From Halopseudomonas salina (GTDB lineage Bacteria > Pseudomonadota > Gammaproteobacteria > Pseudomonadales > Pseudomonadaceae): DNA of 64,000 nucleotides. Made by a program: the position numbers and the translations under genes. The notes under the pieces were generated by a model. That model was not told where the DNA came from and did not search any database. It saw nothing but the letters and a program-made list of their open reading frames with translations. Of this stretch, positions 16,935-26,864 are shown in pieces. How positions within the stretch are numbered: position 1 is the stretch's first letter; each line of letters opens with the position of its first letter. The stretch is from the NCBI RefSeq assembly GCF_008641105.1, contig NZ_VTTI01000002.1, forward strand, positions 160,040 to 224,039, in the 5' to 3' direction.

Positions 16935-18530
16935 TCAACCGAACTGATTCATGGTGTTGTCTTTGCCGCCAGCCTTCAGAGCCGCTTCGCCAGCGAAGTA
17001 CTCTTTATGGTTGTCACCAATGTCGGAGCCAGCCATGTTCTGGTGCTTGACGCAGGCGATGCCCTGACGCAGTTCCTGGCGCTGAACGCCTTTCACGTAT
17101 GCCAGCATGCCTTGATCTGCGAAGTACCCTTTGGCCAGGTTGTCGGTAGACAGCGCAGCGGTGTGGTAAGTGGGCAGAGTGATCAGGTGGTGGAAGATAC
17201 CTGCTTCACGTGAACCGTCAGCCTGGAAGGTGCGGATCTTCTCGTCAGCGATCTGAGCCAGTTCGGTTTCGTCATACTCGACGCTCATCAGCTTGGCGCG
17301 ATCGTATGCGGAAACGTCCTTGCCTTCTTCAGCCATGGCATCGAATACCTGCTGACGGAAGTTCAGGGTCCAGTTGAAGGACGGGCTGTTGTTGTAAACC
17401 AGTTTGGCAGTCGGGATCACTTCGCGGATGCGGTTAACCATCTTGGCGATCTGGCCAACGTGAGGCTTTTCGGTCTCGATCCACAGCAGGTCGGCGCCAT
17501 GCTGCAGGGAGGTGATGCAGTCGAGAACAACACGGTCTTCGCCAGTGCCGGCGCGGAACTGGAACAGGTTGCTTGGCAGGCGCTTGGGACGCAGCAGCTT
17601 GCCATCACGGTTCAGAACGACGTCGCCGTTCTTCATGTCGGCAGCAGAAACTTCTTCGCAATCCAGGAAGGAGTTGTACTGGTCACCCAGGTCGCCCGGC
17701 TCCTTGGTTACTGCGATCTGCTTGGTCAGGCCTGCACCCAGCGAATCGGTACGAGCAACGATGACGCCGTCATCAACGCCAAGCTCAAGGAACGCGTAAC
17801 GCACAGCGTTGATCTTGGCCAGAAAATCTTCATGGGGAACAGTTACCTTGCCGTCCTGGTGACCGCACTGCTTCTCGTCGGAAACCTGGTTCTCGATCTG
17901 GATGCAGCAAGCACCAGCTTCGATCATTTTCTTGGCCAGCAGGTATGTGGCTTCGGGATTACCGAAACCGGCGTCGATGTCGGCGATGATCGGCACAACG
18001 TGAGTTTCGAAGTTGTCGATCTTGGTCTGAATTTCAGCTTCTTTGGACTTGTCGCCAGCATCGCGGGCGGCGTCCAGATCCATGAACAGCAGGTCCAGTT
18101 CACGTGCATCAGCCTGGCGCAGGAAGGTGTACAGCTCTTCGATCAGGCCGGAAACAGCAGTCTTTTCGTGCATGGACTGGTCAGGCAGCGGGCCAAAGTC
18201 GGAACGCAGGGCGGCAACCATCCAGCCAGACAGATACAGATAACGCTTATTAGTGGTCTTCAGGTGCTTCTTGATCGAGATCAGCTTCTGCTGCCCGATG
18301 AAGCCGTGCCAGCAACCCAGTGATTGGGTGTAGACGGAAGTGTCGGCGTCGTACTCGGCCATGTCCTTGCGCATGATGGCGGCAGTGTACTTGGCGATTT
18401 CCAGGCCGGTCTTGAAGCGGTTCTGGGCGCGCATGCGAGCCACGGATTCTGGGTTGATAGCGCTCCAGCTGTTACCGGCAGTTTCTTTCAGCGCGGCTAC
18501 GGCCTTGATGTCGTTTTGATAAGCTGACAT
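16935..18530 (-). CDS. aceA: Isocitrate lyase (531-residue class)
   Basis: Cleaves isocitrate to glyoxylate and succinate, the first step of the glyoxylate shunt used on acetate, fatty acids or alkanes. Started at ATG 18530 (AGGA six bases upstream) it has 531 residues, beginning MSAYQNDIKAVAAL; an in-frame ATG 57 bases further up adds an unlikely leader. The catalytic cysteine motif is EKQCGH (Cys222). The metal-binding IADIDAGFGNP (182-192) and the substrate segment NNSPSFNW are intact. This larger class is the Pseudomonas type, distinct from the 430-residue E. coli enzyme. It stands alone, 339 bases from the thioesterase start codon (16596 side is unrelated), with a long 5' region that holds an unusual inverted repeat at 18960-18987. 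Confidence 0.97.
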   Translation of the reverse strand: MSAYQNDIKAVAALKETAGNSWSAINPESVARMRAQNRFKTGLEIAKYTAAIMRKDMAEYDADTSVYTQSLGCWHGFIGQQKLISIKKHLKTTNKRYLYLSGWMVAALRSDFGPLPDQSMHEKTAVSGLIEELYTFLRQADARELDLLFMDLDAARDAGDKSKEAEIQTKIDNFETHVVPIIADIDAGFGNPEATYLLAKKMIEAGACCIQIENQVSDEKQCGHQDGKVTVPHEDFLAKINAVRYAFLELGVDDGVIVARTDSLGAGLTKQIAVTKEPGDLGDQYNSFLDCEEVSAADMKNGDVVLNRDGKLLRPKRLPSNLFQFRAGTGEDRVVLDCITSLQHGADLLWIETEKPHVGQIAKMVNRIREVIPTAKLVYNNSPSFNWTLNFRQQVFDAMAEEGKDVSAYDRAKLMSVEYDETELAQIADEKIRTFQADGSREAGIFHHLITLPTYHTAALSTDNLAKGYFADQGMLAYVKGVQRQELRQGIACVKHQNMAGSDIGDNHKEYFAGEAALKAGGKDNTMNQFG

Positions 18531-19012
18531 GGTCAATCCTTCAAAGTTTGCGTTTGGTTGAGCACGAATATTCCACCCAAAACCCACATGCTAAAGGTCG
18601 TGCATGGGCGGTGCACCGCTGCGCGTCTGAACAGGACTGAAAGAAATGAACCATGAGGAGGGGTATGAGCAGGTGAACGATTGCAGCTGCTATCGCGAAC
18701 GTGGTCGCGTTTGCCAGGAGAAAAGGATGTATTCCCAGGGCAGAGCAGTGGTATTTCAATCATTCAGACTGACGCTAAATCGCTTCCCCGTCCCTCAGGA
18801 CAACTTCGTTCCAGTCGCAACCTCGTCGAACTGCCTTGTGGGCTGTTGAGACACTGACCGATCCGATGGTTAGGGATGCGGTCCGGAGAAATCCTTTCGG
18901 AATCTCTGGCTAGCGGGAGCGACGCAATGATGCGACTTGGTTGGCAATAAGTCAATCGCGTGTAGTGATTTTTTCGACCAACTACACGAACTTGAGGTAG
19001 GTTTGAAGCCTG
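18531..19012. other. Long non-coding region upstream of aceA
   Basis: About 480 bases between the aceA start and the end of the secretin-like gene, both leftward. It must contain the aceA promoter. Short open frames here have no coding features. The only clear structure is the inverted repeat at 18960-18987, listed separately. Confidence 0.5.
18960..18987. repeat. Inverted repeat GTGTAGT-N14-ACTACAC upstream of aceA
   Basis: Perfect seven-base arms (18960-18966 and 18981-18987) flank a 14-base AT-rich spacer. There is no T-run after it on either strand, so it is a poor terminator for the secretin-like gene. The arms share TGTAG/CTACA with two operator-like palindromes upstream of icd in this window. 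Confidence 0.5.
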
Positions 19013-19825
19013 TTACAGACGCTCGACCATCAACCGGATGCTGCTGTCATTCTGGTTGCGGGTGGTGGTGCGTCGGCCGATATCTTTGTCGTTGCTGCGC
19101 GCAGTGTCGCCCAGGCCCCCAATACTGATCCATTCCCCGACGCGTCCGGAGACCACGGTATCAGCCTGTTGAACGTCTACGATGCGCTTGTCATTCGGGT
19201 TAAGGCGATCATTATTGGCACTAAGGATTACTGTAGCCTGATCGCCATTGAGTCTTACCGTGGCATAAAAACCCTGCGTCACGTTGCGGTACTGGGTTTG
19301 CTGGACGACCCGTCCATATACATCCGTAGCAGTGCTGGTCAGAGGAACGCTCTGACCCGACTGTATAAGCACCGGATAACCCTCACTCGCCGTTAGACGA
19401 CGGATTCCATCATTCTGACCCCGTGTCTCACGGCGAATGATGCGTGTCTGATTACTGCCGTCACCTACAACGATATCGCCCGCTGCGGTTTCAACACGGC
19501 TGTTAATCTGGAAGCCACGATCGCCGCTCAATGCGCTGCCGCTGTTGGCTACGCTTATTCTGATTTGCGCTGGCTTGCGATCCAGGTTGGCGAGCAGGGT
19601 GCGTATCTCTTCCAGCCGCTCTGGTTCGGCGCGCACAATCAGCTGATTGCCATAGGCAGACACGCGCTCGTCTTCGCCGAGCATGGGCTGAATGGCCGGG
19701 ATCATGCTGTCGGCCATGCTGTACCCAAGGCTGAATATCTCGGTTTGTGGCGCCGCCTGCAACGGGCCAGACGCTGCCAGAGCGAGAAGGAGCGCAGCTG
19801 CTTGTTGCCATTTTGGCATTTTCAT
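19013..19825 (-). CDS. Secretin N-domain-like periplasmic protein
   Basis: A 270-residue protein with a Sec signal peptide ending SGPLQA-APQT. Residues about 28-90 resemble a secretin N-domain (NolW-like): FSLGYSMADSMIPAIQPML, YGNQLIVRAEPERLEEIRTLLANLD, then KPAQIRISVANS. The remainder is beta-rich and resembles the start of a secretin domain (GYPVLIQSGQSVPLTST) but is too short to form a pore. Such truncated secretin-like proteins occur beside aceA in Pseudomonas; the function is unknown. The gene overlaps the GNAT gene by four bases, so they are coupled. Confidence 0.8.
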   Translation of the reverse strand: MKMPKWQQAAALLLALAASGPLQAAPQTEIFSLGYSMADSMIPAIQPMLGEDERVSAYGNQLIVRAEPERLEEIRTLLANLDRKPAQIRISVANSGSALSGDRGFQINSRVETAAGDIVVGDGSNQTRIIRRETRGQNDGIRRLTASEGYPVLIQSGQSVPLTSTATDVYGRVVQQTQYRNVTQGFYATVRLNGDQATVILSANNDRLNPNDKRIVDVQQADTVVSGRVGEWISIGGLGDTARSNDKDIGRRTTTRNQNDSSIRLMVERL

Positions 19826-20835
19826 AACAGAAATCTCCTGATAGCAGAATCACTCTGGCTGCTGGCCCATAAATCTTCGAAGGTACCCTGCCAGCGTCTG
19901 ACCTGGTCTGGACTGTTATACCGGATGAAGCCCTCGCGGCGAATCGATCGCGGCAGCATCAGGACCCCGCTGTCATCCACAAGCATATAGACCTGTGGTC
20001 CCTTGAGGCGTTCAGGATGCTGTTTGCGAATCTGCAGCAAGCTGGGGAATCTGTGCATCAGGTTGACCAGAGAGTGGCCTTGGAGGAAAGGTTTGGTAGC
20101 TTCATGCAACAGAATCTGAACGCGGGCCTTGGGTTGACGAGCCACCAACTGCTCGACCGCGTCGATAACCTCGCGCCTGTTGAATAGCCACACGGCCTGA
20201 TCGGCGGCATAGATGAATACACGGCGGCGGGCCTGTGCAAGCATCCAGAGCAGATGGTCCTGTGTCTGCTGCTCGTCTATTTCTATAAGGTCGCGATGCT
20301 CCCCCAGTTGCCAGGTCAGATTCAACTCGCGCGTGACGGCCGCAGCCTCTTGCGGGTTGTGAATACTGAAACGCCCTGGGGAGACGAACTCAATGGGCGG
20401 CATGTCGTTGCAGGGGTTGTCGCGACGCATGGCATAGTGCGCAATACCTGCTTCCAGATATTCCGCGGAACAGACCTGAAAGCCCAGCCGCCGATAGAAC
20501 TCAAGCGCATAGCTCTGCGCCGAGAGCAGCAGGGTATGCATTCCGAGCGCCTGGGCGTGCTCCATGACGGCGAGCATGAGTGTCTCGCCCAGATTGCGGC
20601 CACGCCACTCTTGCAGGATGGCAACCCGGCCGATATGACCGTCATCAAGTAGTCTTGCCGTGCCGACAGGCTCCTGATCACAGGTGAGAAGAAAATGAGT
20701 GGCAACGGGATCGTCCGAATCCCATTCAAGCGATTCGGGGATCTGCTGTTCAATAATGAAAACGGCCCTGCGAATATCACGCAGGGCCTCGGTGGTGTGC
20801 CAGTCAACTACCTGAACTTCAATCTCATTCATCAT
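19822..20835 (-). CDS. GNAT acetyltransferase fused to a C-terminal phospholipase-D-like domain
   Basis: The product has 337 residues. Residues 1-146 are a GNAT domain with the acetyl-CoA loop in VAILQEWRGRNLGETLM and the later YRRLGFQ segment. From about residue 165 a second domain begins (LGEHRDLIEIDEQQTQDHLLWMLAQARRRVFIYAAD), resembling the start of a PLD-like fold but without an HKD motif; I recognise it as the family found fused to GNATs in Pseudomonas, not as an active phospholipase. The substrate is unknown. It overlaps roxA by 11 bases and the secretin-like gene by four bases, so it belongs to the same leftward operon. ATG 20832 is an alternative start. Confidence 0.82.
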   Translation of the reverse strand: MMNEIEVQVVDWHTTEALRDIRRAVFIIEQQIPESLEWDSDDPVATHFLLTCDQEPVGTARLLDDGHIGRVAILQEWRGRNLGETLMLAVMEHAQALGMHTLLLSAQSYALEFYRRLGFQVCSAEYLEAGIAHYAMRRDNPCNDMPPIEFVSPGRFSIHNPQEAAAVTRELNLTWQLGEHRDLIEIDEQQTQDHLLWMLAQARRRVFIYAADQAVWLFNRREVIDAVEQLVARQPKARVQILLHEATKPFLQGHSLVNLMHRFPSLLQIRKQHPERLKGPQVYMLVDDSGVLMLPRSIRREGFIRYNSPDQVRRWQGTFEDLWASSQSDSAIRRFLL

Positions 20836-22000
20836 CTCCCTCCAGCAGGAGGTCCCCTTTAGTCAATAGCTGCTCCAGCAGGGTCCATGCCTCCTCGTCA
20901 GCCTGCCAGCCAAGCAGGGTTTCGCTATCAAAATAGTCGTTGTTACAGACTAGTTGAACAAGAGGCAACAGGGTAGCTGGCAACAGACAGTGTTCACCGC
21001 TGGCAAACAGCAGCAGGTGATCATCTGCTTCCAGACGGTAGGCCAGCCGGGCGCTGGGGTTTCGCATCAGTCCATAACCATTGCGGAGTTCCTCCAGCAG
21101 AGTGCCGGCCGGTAGCTCCTGTGGCTGGATCAGCTCTGGGTAGCGTGGCTCAGTCATGTGCCTGCCGAACCAGGCGGCCAAAGCGGACTTGTCGTTGACC
21201 AACTCAAGGACAATGTTCTTGAGTCGTTCGATGCTTTGATCATCTATGGCGGCCGGGTCGGCGACGGGTGTGGCATCTGGATCGCCATAGCGTTGGCTGT
21301 CACCCAGATACTGACCCAGAAAGTCAGTGAAATGCAGCAATATGTCCTGGTGGCTGGGCGCCCGGAAGCCGACGGAGCAGGTCATGCACTCATCCTCGGC
21401 TATTCCGTAATGAGCTACGCCAGGCGGAATATAGAGCATGTCGCCTGGCTCCAGTACATACTCCTGCAGCTCCTGGAAGTCACTGAGAATGCGTAGATCG
21501 GGATGGTCGAGCAAGGGGCTCTGATCATCGCAGTTCTGGCCGATCTTCCACCGGCGGCGGCCATGGCTTTGCAGCAGGAAAACGTCGTAGTTGTCGTAAT
21601 GCGGCCCTACACTGCCACCAGGGGCCGCATAGCTGATCATGACGTCATCCAGGCGCCAGGTCGGCAGGAAAATGAACGCTTTCATCAGCTCTGCCACTTC
21701 CGGCACAAACTGGTCCACAGCCTGGACCAGCAGAGTCCAGTTCTGCTCGGGCAGGGTCTTGAAGTCGTCTTCGCTGAATGGGCCGCGGCGGAGTTCCCAG
21801 GGGGTGGCGCCCTGGGTCAGCACAATTCTGGATTCGACCTCTTCTTCCAGAGCCAGCCCGGCCAGCTCATCGGGCGAAAGGGGGTTGTCCAGCTCTACAA
21901 AGGCCTGACGAATGAGCAGGGGTTTTTTCTGCCAGTATTCGCGCAGAAAAACGTCCGGGCTTATGCCGCCCAGCAGGGCGGTAGGGTGCGGCAGAGACAT
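20825..22000 (-). CDS. roxA: Ribosomal protein uL16 arginine hydroxylase (JmjC-type)
   Basis: A 391-residue 2-oxoglutarate/Fe(II)-dependent oxygenase of the YcfD/RoxA family, which hydroxylates an arginine of ribosomal protein uL16. The iron triad is visible as His134 and Asp136 in GPHYDNYD and His197 in GVAHYGIA. The N-terminal JmjC domain covers about 1-215 and a C-terminal winged-helix-like region with acidic tail follows. Usual family length is 370-390. The gene lies 30 bases after purB in the same direction. Confidence 0.92.
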   Translation of the reverse strand: MSLPHPTALLGGISPDVFLREYWQKKPLLIRQAFVELDNPLSPDELAGLALEEEVESRIVLTQGATPWELRRGPFSEDDFKTLPEQNWTLLVQAVDQFVPEVAELMKAFIFLPTWRLDDVMISYAAPGGSVGPHYDNYDVFLLQSHGRRRWKIGQNCDDQSPLLDHPDLRILSDFQELQEYVLEPGDMLYIPPGVAHYGIAEDECMTCSVGFRAPSHQDILLHFTDFLGQYLGDSQRYGDPDATPVADPAAIDDQSIERLKNIVLELVNDKSALAAWFGRHMTEPRYPELIQPQELPAGTLLEELRNGYGLMRNPSARLAYRLEADDHLLLFASGEHCLLPATLLPLVQLVCNNDYFDSETLLGWQADEEAWTLLEQLLTKGDLLLEGDDE

Positions 22001-22030
22001 GGGTCAGACCTTGTTGAGTGATTGAAGCCG

Positions 22031-23452
<1,422 letters not shown>

Positions 23453-24331
23453 TCAGCCGGCTTTGGCCCGGGTGCCGGGCAGGAAGATGCTGATCATGGT
23501 TGAGGCAAATATGAGAGCGGCGCCAATCCAGGAAGAAAGACCGGGCATCTCACCCCAGAGGAACCAGGCGAAAATGCCGGAAAAGACAATCGCCAGATAG
23601 CTCAGGGGCCCGATTTTTCCGGGCGGTGCGAGGCTGTAGGCACGTGACATCAGTAGCTGACTGACAGTGGCCACCAGGCCAATTGCCACCAGCATGCCCA
23701 GCTGTCTGGAGTCCAGGGGTTGCCAGGCCCAGAGCAAAGGAATGGCTGACAACAAAGAGGAGAACAGGGCGAAATAGAATACGATCCGGGTGGCCGGCTC
23801 GGTATTGCTCATTGCGCGGATGGATACAAAGGCACAGGCCGCGAGCAAGCTGGCTCCCACGCCGGCAAGAGCGTTGGGGTCGAACAGCGCTCCCGAGGGT
23901 TTGGCGACCAGCAACACGCCGGCAAAGCCCAGCAGAACCATGAAGATCATGCGTAAAGTCAGTGATTCGCGAAGCCACCACCAGGCCAGGAGTGGTGTGA
24001 ATACCGGCGCGGCGTAGGTGAACAGCATCGCGTCGGCCAGGGGCAGGTGGGCGATTGCATAGAAAAAGCAGTACATGGCGCCCAGGCCGAAGAAAGTACG
24101 CAGAAAGTGGCTGCGCAGGTGGTGGGTACGGAAGGGGCCGAAGCCCTTGACCAGTATCATTGGCAGAAAGAACAGCACGCCGAGCAGATTGCGAAAGAAC
24201 ACCACGTTTTCATTATTTACCGTGGTTGATACTTCGCGTATGAGGATACCCATCAGCGCAAACATAAGCGCTGAGCACGCCAGCAGAATCGCACCTTTGC
24301 GTGGCTGGTCAAGCCTGACCAGCTCAACCAT
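23453..24331 (-). CDS. EamA/DMT-family inner-membrane transporter
   Basis: The ATG at 24331 gives 292 residues with ten hydrophobic segments in two repeated halves, the standard drug/metabolite transporter layout. The longer frame to 24613 would read into hflD in another frame and its N-terminus is Cys/Ser-rich nonsense. Landmarks include [46 protein letters not shown] and [29 protein letters not shown]. It probably exports a small metabolite; substrate unknown. The start overlaps the hflD stop by eight bases, so it is coupled to hflD and mnmA. Confidence 0.88.
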   Translation of the reverse strand: MVELVRLDQPRKGAILLACSALMFALMGILIREVSTTVNNENVVFFRNLLGVLFFLPMILVKGFGPFRTHHLRSHFLRTFFGLGAMYCFFYAIAHLPLADAMLFTYAAPVFTPLLAWWWLRESLTLRMIFMVLLGFAGVLLVAKPSGALFDPNALAGVGASLLAACAFVSIRAMSNTEPATRIVFYFALFSSLLSAIPLLWAWQPLDSRQLGMLVAIGLVATVSQLLMSRAYSLAPPGKIGPLSYLAIVFSGIFAWFLWGEMPGLSSWIGAALIFASTMISIFLPGTRAKAG

Positions 24332-24944
24332 TGAGTACCGACCGGGTGGCTTCCAGTAGTTTCTTGCGGGCGATGAGCAACTGCCAACGATGCCCCCCGA
24401 GCTGCCGCCACAACCTGGCAGAGCGGATTCCCGCAAGAAGCAGGGCCCGGATCCGGTTGGCAATATCCGGCTGCTGCAGGTAGCGCATATCACCATGCAC
24501 CTGAATGCGTAGCCGCAGTGTGCTGAGGGTGTCCTGGTAAATACTTCCGAGCGAGGCTGCAACGTTGTCGTGCATGATGCCGAAATGTTCAACCTGTGAG
24601 TTGGCCTGCTCAAGTCGTTGACCGAGCACGCTGAGCATGTCGTCGCGTTTGCTCAATTGCCGTTCCAGGGTCAGAAGATTCATGCTGTAACGCAAGGCAT
24701 CGCGTTGCAGGGACGCGGTATCACGCTCAAGCATGGCTTGCAGGGCCTGGATACCACGGCGGATGTCGTGGTGAGATCCGCCGTAGACTGCGATGACGTC
24801 ATCAGGGGAGCGATTGAGGATGCTGCCCAGAAGGCAGGTGACCGGGCCTTCGCTGACCTGACCGGTGCGCGCCAGTTTGTCCACCTGAATGGCTGCTTCA
24901 AAAATCGCACCAAGGGCTATTACCTGCTCTTCGGCGTTGGTCAT
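24324..24944 (-). CDS. hflD: High frequency lysogenization protein HflD homolog
   Basis: A 206-residue helical protein matching HflD in length and in the segments [39 protein letters not shown] and [46 protein letters not shown]. In E. coli HflD is a peripheral membrane protein that affects lambda CII, and the gene usually follows mnmA and precedes purB, as here. Its host role is unclear. It overlaps mnmA by four bases (ATGA). Confidence 0.93.
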   Translation of the reverse strand: MTNAEEQVIALGAIFEAAIQVDKLARTGQVSEGPVTCLLGSILNRSPDDVIAVYGGSHHDIRRGIQALQAMLERDTASLQRDALRYSMNLLTLERQLSKRDDMLSVLGQRLEQANSQVEHFGIMHDNVAASLGSIYQDTLSTLRLRIQVHGDMRYLQQPDIANRIRALLLAGIRSARLWRQLGGHRWQLLIARKKLLEATRSVLNG

Positions 24945-26071
24945 GCTGCGTCCTTATCAAATGCCGGAACGGCGGTTTCGATCACGCCACCACCCAGGCA
25001 GACATCGCCCTGATAAAGCACCACGGATTGTCCCGGAGTCACGGCGCGCTGAGGTTCATCGAAACGAATCAGGTAGCCGTCGGTTGTCCGCTCGAGTGTG
25101 CAGTCCTGGTCGGGCTGGCGATAGCGGACCTTGGCAGTCAGGCGCAACGGCGCGGATACCTCGAGTTCATTGACCCAGTAGATGGCCGAGCAGCCCAGCG
25201 CGCTGGAAAACAGGCGAGGGTGATCATTCCCCTGGCCGACCACCAGCACATTGCGCTGCAGATCCTTGTCCAGAACGTACCAGGGGTCATCGCTCGCGCC
25301 CTGCAGACCGCCGATACCCAGACCCTGACGCTGCCCTATGGTGTGATACATCAGGCCGTGGTGTCTGCCGATAACCTTACCTTCGGTGGTTTCTATATCA
25401 CCGGGCTGGGCCGGAAGGTATTGTTTGAGAAAGTCGCTGAACCGACGCTCGCCGATGAAACAGATACCGGTGGAGTCCTTCTTGCGTGCGGTTGCCAGTT
25501 CGTACTTTTCGGCGATACGCCGCACCTCGGGCTTTTCCAGTTCACCTACCGGAAAGAGTGTGCGCGTGATCTGTTCGGCACCGACCGCGTGCAGGAAGTA
25601 GCTCTGATCCTTGTTGGTATCCAGGCCACGCAACAGCACAGTCTGGCCGTTCTGTTCGTCACGACGCACATAATGGCCGGTGGCAATAAGGTCTGCGCCG
25701 AGCATCAGGGCGTAATCGAGAAACGCCTTGAACTTGATTTCCCGGTTACAGAGGATGTCGGGGTTGGGTGTGCGGCCAGCCTTGTATTCCTCCAGAAAAT
25801 GCTCGAATACGTTGTCCCAGTACTCAGCGGCAAAATTGGCGGTATGCAATTTGATGCCCAGGCGATCACTGACGGCCTGGGCATCATCCAGGTCCTCGCG
25901 GGCGGTGCAGTATTCGGTGCCGTCGTCTTCATCCCAGTTTTTCATGAACAGGCCTTCAACCTGGTAGCCTTGCTCAAGCAAAAGGGCTGCAGAGACGGAT
26001 GAATCCACACCTCCAGACATACCGACGATCACGCGGGTCTGGGCAGGTGATTTGCTAGCTGAGATAGTCAT
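24941..26071 (-). CDS. mnmA: tRNA-specific 2-thiouridylase MnmA
   Basis: Catalyses sulfur transfer to U34 of tRNA Lys, Glu and Gln. The 376-residue protein has the PP-loop [12 protein letters not shown] (17-28), catalytic Cys108 in [10 protein letters not shown] and Cys204 in [10 protein letters not shown], and the central and C-terminal beta domains with [23 protein letters not shown]. All key residues are present. It sits in the leftward run nudJ-mnmA-hflD-eamA-purB-roxA, one base after nudJ and overlapping hflD. Confidence 0.97.
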   Translation of the reverse strand: MTISASKSPAQTRVIVGMSGGVDSSVSAALLLEQGYQVEGLFMKNWDEDDGTEYCTAREDLDDAQAVSDRLGIKLHTANFAAEYWDNVFEHFLEEYKAGRTPNPDILCNREIKFKAFLDYALMLGADLIATGHYVRRDEQNGQTVLLRGLDTNKDQSYFLHAVGAEQITRTLFPVGELEKPEVRRIAEKYELATARKKDSTGICFIGERRFSDFLKQYLPAQPGDIETTEGKVIGRHHGLMYHTIGQRQGLGIGGLQGASDDPWYVLDKDLQRNVLVVGQGNDHPRLFSSALGCSAIYWVNELEVSAPLRLTAKVRYRQPDQDCTLERTTDGYLIRFDEPQRAVTPGQSVVLYQGDVCLGGGVIETAVPAFDKDAA

Positions 26072-26072
26072 C

Positions 26073-26507
26073 TTAACGAAATAGGTCCAGTGAATGATGA
26101 GGCTTGGTGATGTAGTCGACTATACAGTCCAATACTAGGGGGCTGCGCAGGTCCGCGCTGCGTGCGCGCACCTCGTCCAGCGTCATCCAGAGTGCACGAA
26201 CAATTCCCTCGTCCAGCTCCATCTCGGGATGTTCCTCCAGCAACTGACCCGCAAAGCAGCTGCGTTGATAACAGATGCCATTGGCGGCCTTGAATAGATA
26301 GATACCCAGCACGCTGGTAATCTCGACAGTGCAGCCGGTTTCTTCGAGAACTTCGCGCCTGGCAGCGTTAATAAGACTTTCGTCTTCTTCCAGATGACCG
26401 GCTGGCTGGTTTAAAACTAGCCGCCCGTCACGGTGTTCCTCTACCATCAGAAATCGGCCTTGATTCTCGATTATGGTGGCAACAGTCACGTGGGGTATGA
26501 AACGCAT
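26073..26507 (-). CDS. nudJ: Nudix hydrolase, NudJ type
   Basis: The ATG at 26507 (AGGAG upstream) gives 144 residues starting [14 protein letters not shown]; an ATG 24 bases earlier is less likely. The Nudix box [23 protein letters not shown] spans residues 37-59 with all conserved Gly, Glu and Arg positions. E. coli NudJ removes phosphate from HMP-pyrophosphate and other nucleotides, and the location next to mnmA is the same there. Substrate here not provable from sequence. Confidence 0.9.
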   Translation of the reverse strand: MRFIPHVTVATIIENQGRFLMVEEHRDGRLVLNQPAGHLEEDESLINAARREVLEETGCTVEITSVLGIYLFKAANGICYQRSCFAGQLLEEHPEMELDEGIVRALWMTLDEVRARSADLRSPLVLDCIVDYITKPHHSLDLFR

Positions 26508-26645
26508 GTAGGGCTCCTGAGCAGGGTGCATAGGTTAGCCTATATCTACAGCAGAGGTGAAACACACTACCCGTCCGATGGTATGAGCTGACTGGATTTG
26601 GTGGTAAAAAAGACTAGGATTCCTGAACACGGACAAGTAGTGGCT

Positions 26646-26662
26646 ATGTAGTGACACTACAT
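26646..26662. promoter_or_regulatory. Palindromic operator-like site 1 upstream of icd
   Basis: ATGTAGTG and CACTACAT flank a single A: a perfect 17-base inverted repeat of the type bound by dimeric repressors. It lies about 203 bases before the icd start. The core is TGTAG-N5-CTACA, shared with a second site 113 bases downstream. Confidence 0.6.
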
Positions 26663-26758
26663 AATAGGCCGGACATTGCCGACAGGTTGGTAAAAGGGCG
26701 TAAAGAGTGTTTCCAGATAATGAAGAACTCGCCTATCCACCGAAAAGGGCGTGACTTT

Positions 26759-26775
26759 TTGTAGGAAAACTACAA
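26759..26775. promoter_or_regulatory. Palindromic operator-like site 2 upstream of icd
   Basis: TTGTAG and CTACAA flank GAAAA. It has the same TGTAG-N5-CTACA geometry as site 1 with a different spacer, and lies 90 bases before the icd start. As I recall, the RpiR-family regulator RccR of Pseudomonas uses TGTAGT/ACTACA half-sites, so it is a candidate binder. Confidence 0.6.
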
Positions 26776-26864
26776 CAATGTGCGCCATCAGTACTACCGT
26801 ATTCTCTGATCTCGGGTTACCCCGCGGGATCATTCATGACAACGACAACTTAACGGAGTCAACA

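Larger units (their letters stand above)
26508..26864. other. Regulatory region between divergent nudJ and icd
   Basis: A 357-base region with no gene. It holds the promoters of the leftward nudJ operon and the rightward icd gene, and two palindromes of the form TGTAG-N5-CTACA that are listed separately. Confidence 0.6.

Noticed and set aside
18960..18987. Inverted repeat considered as a terminator for the secretin-like gene
   Set aside because: No T-run follows on the relevant strand and the loop is 14 bases; an operator is more likely.
25028..26002. Long plus-strand open frame opposite mnmA (324 codons)
   Set aside because: Shadow of the mnmA reading frame; composition not protein-like.
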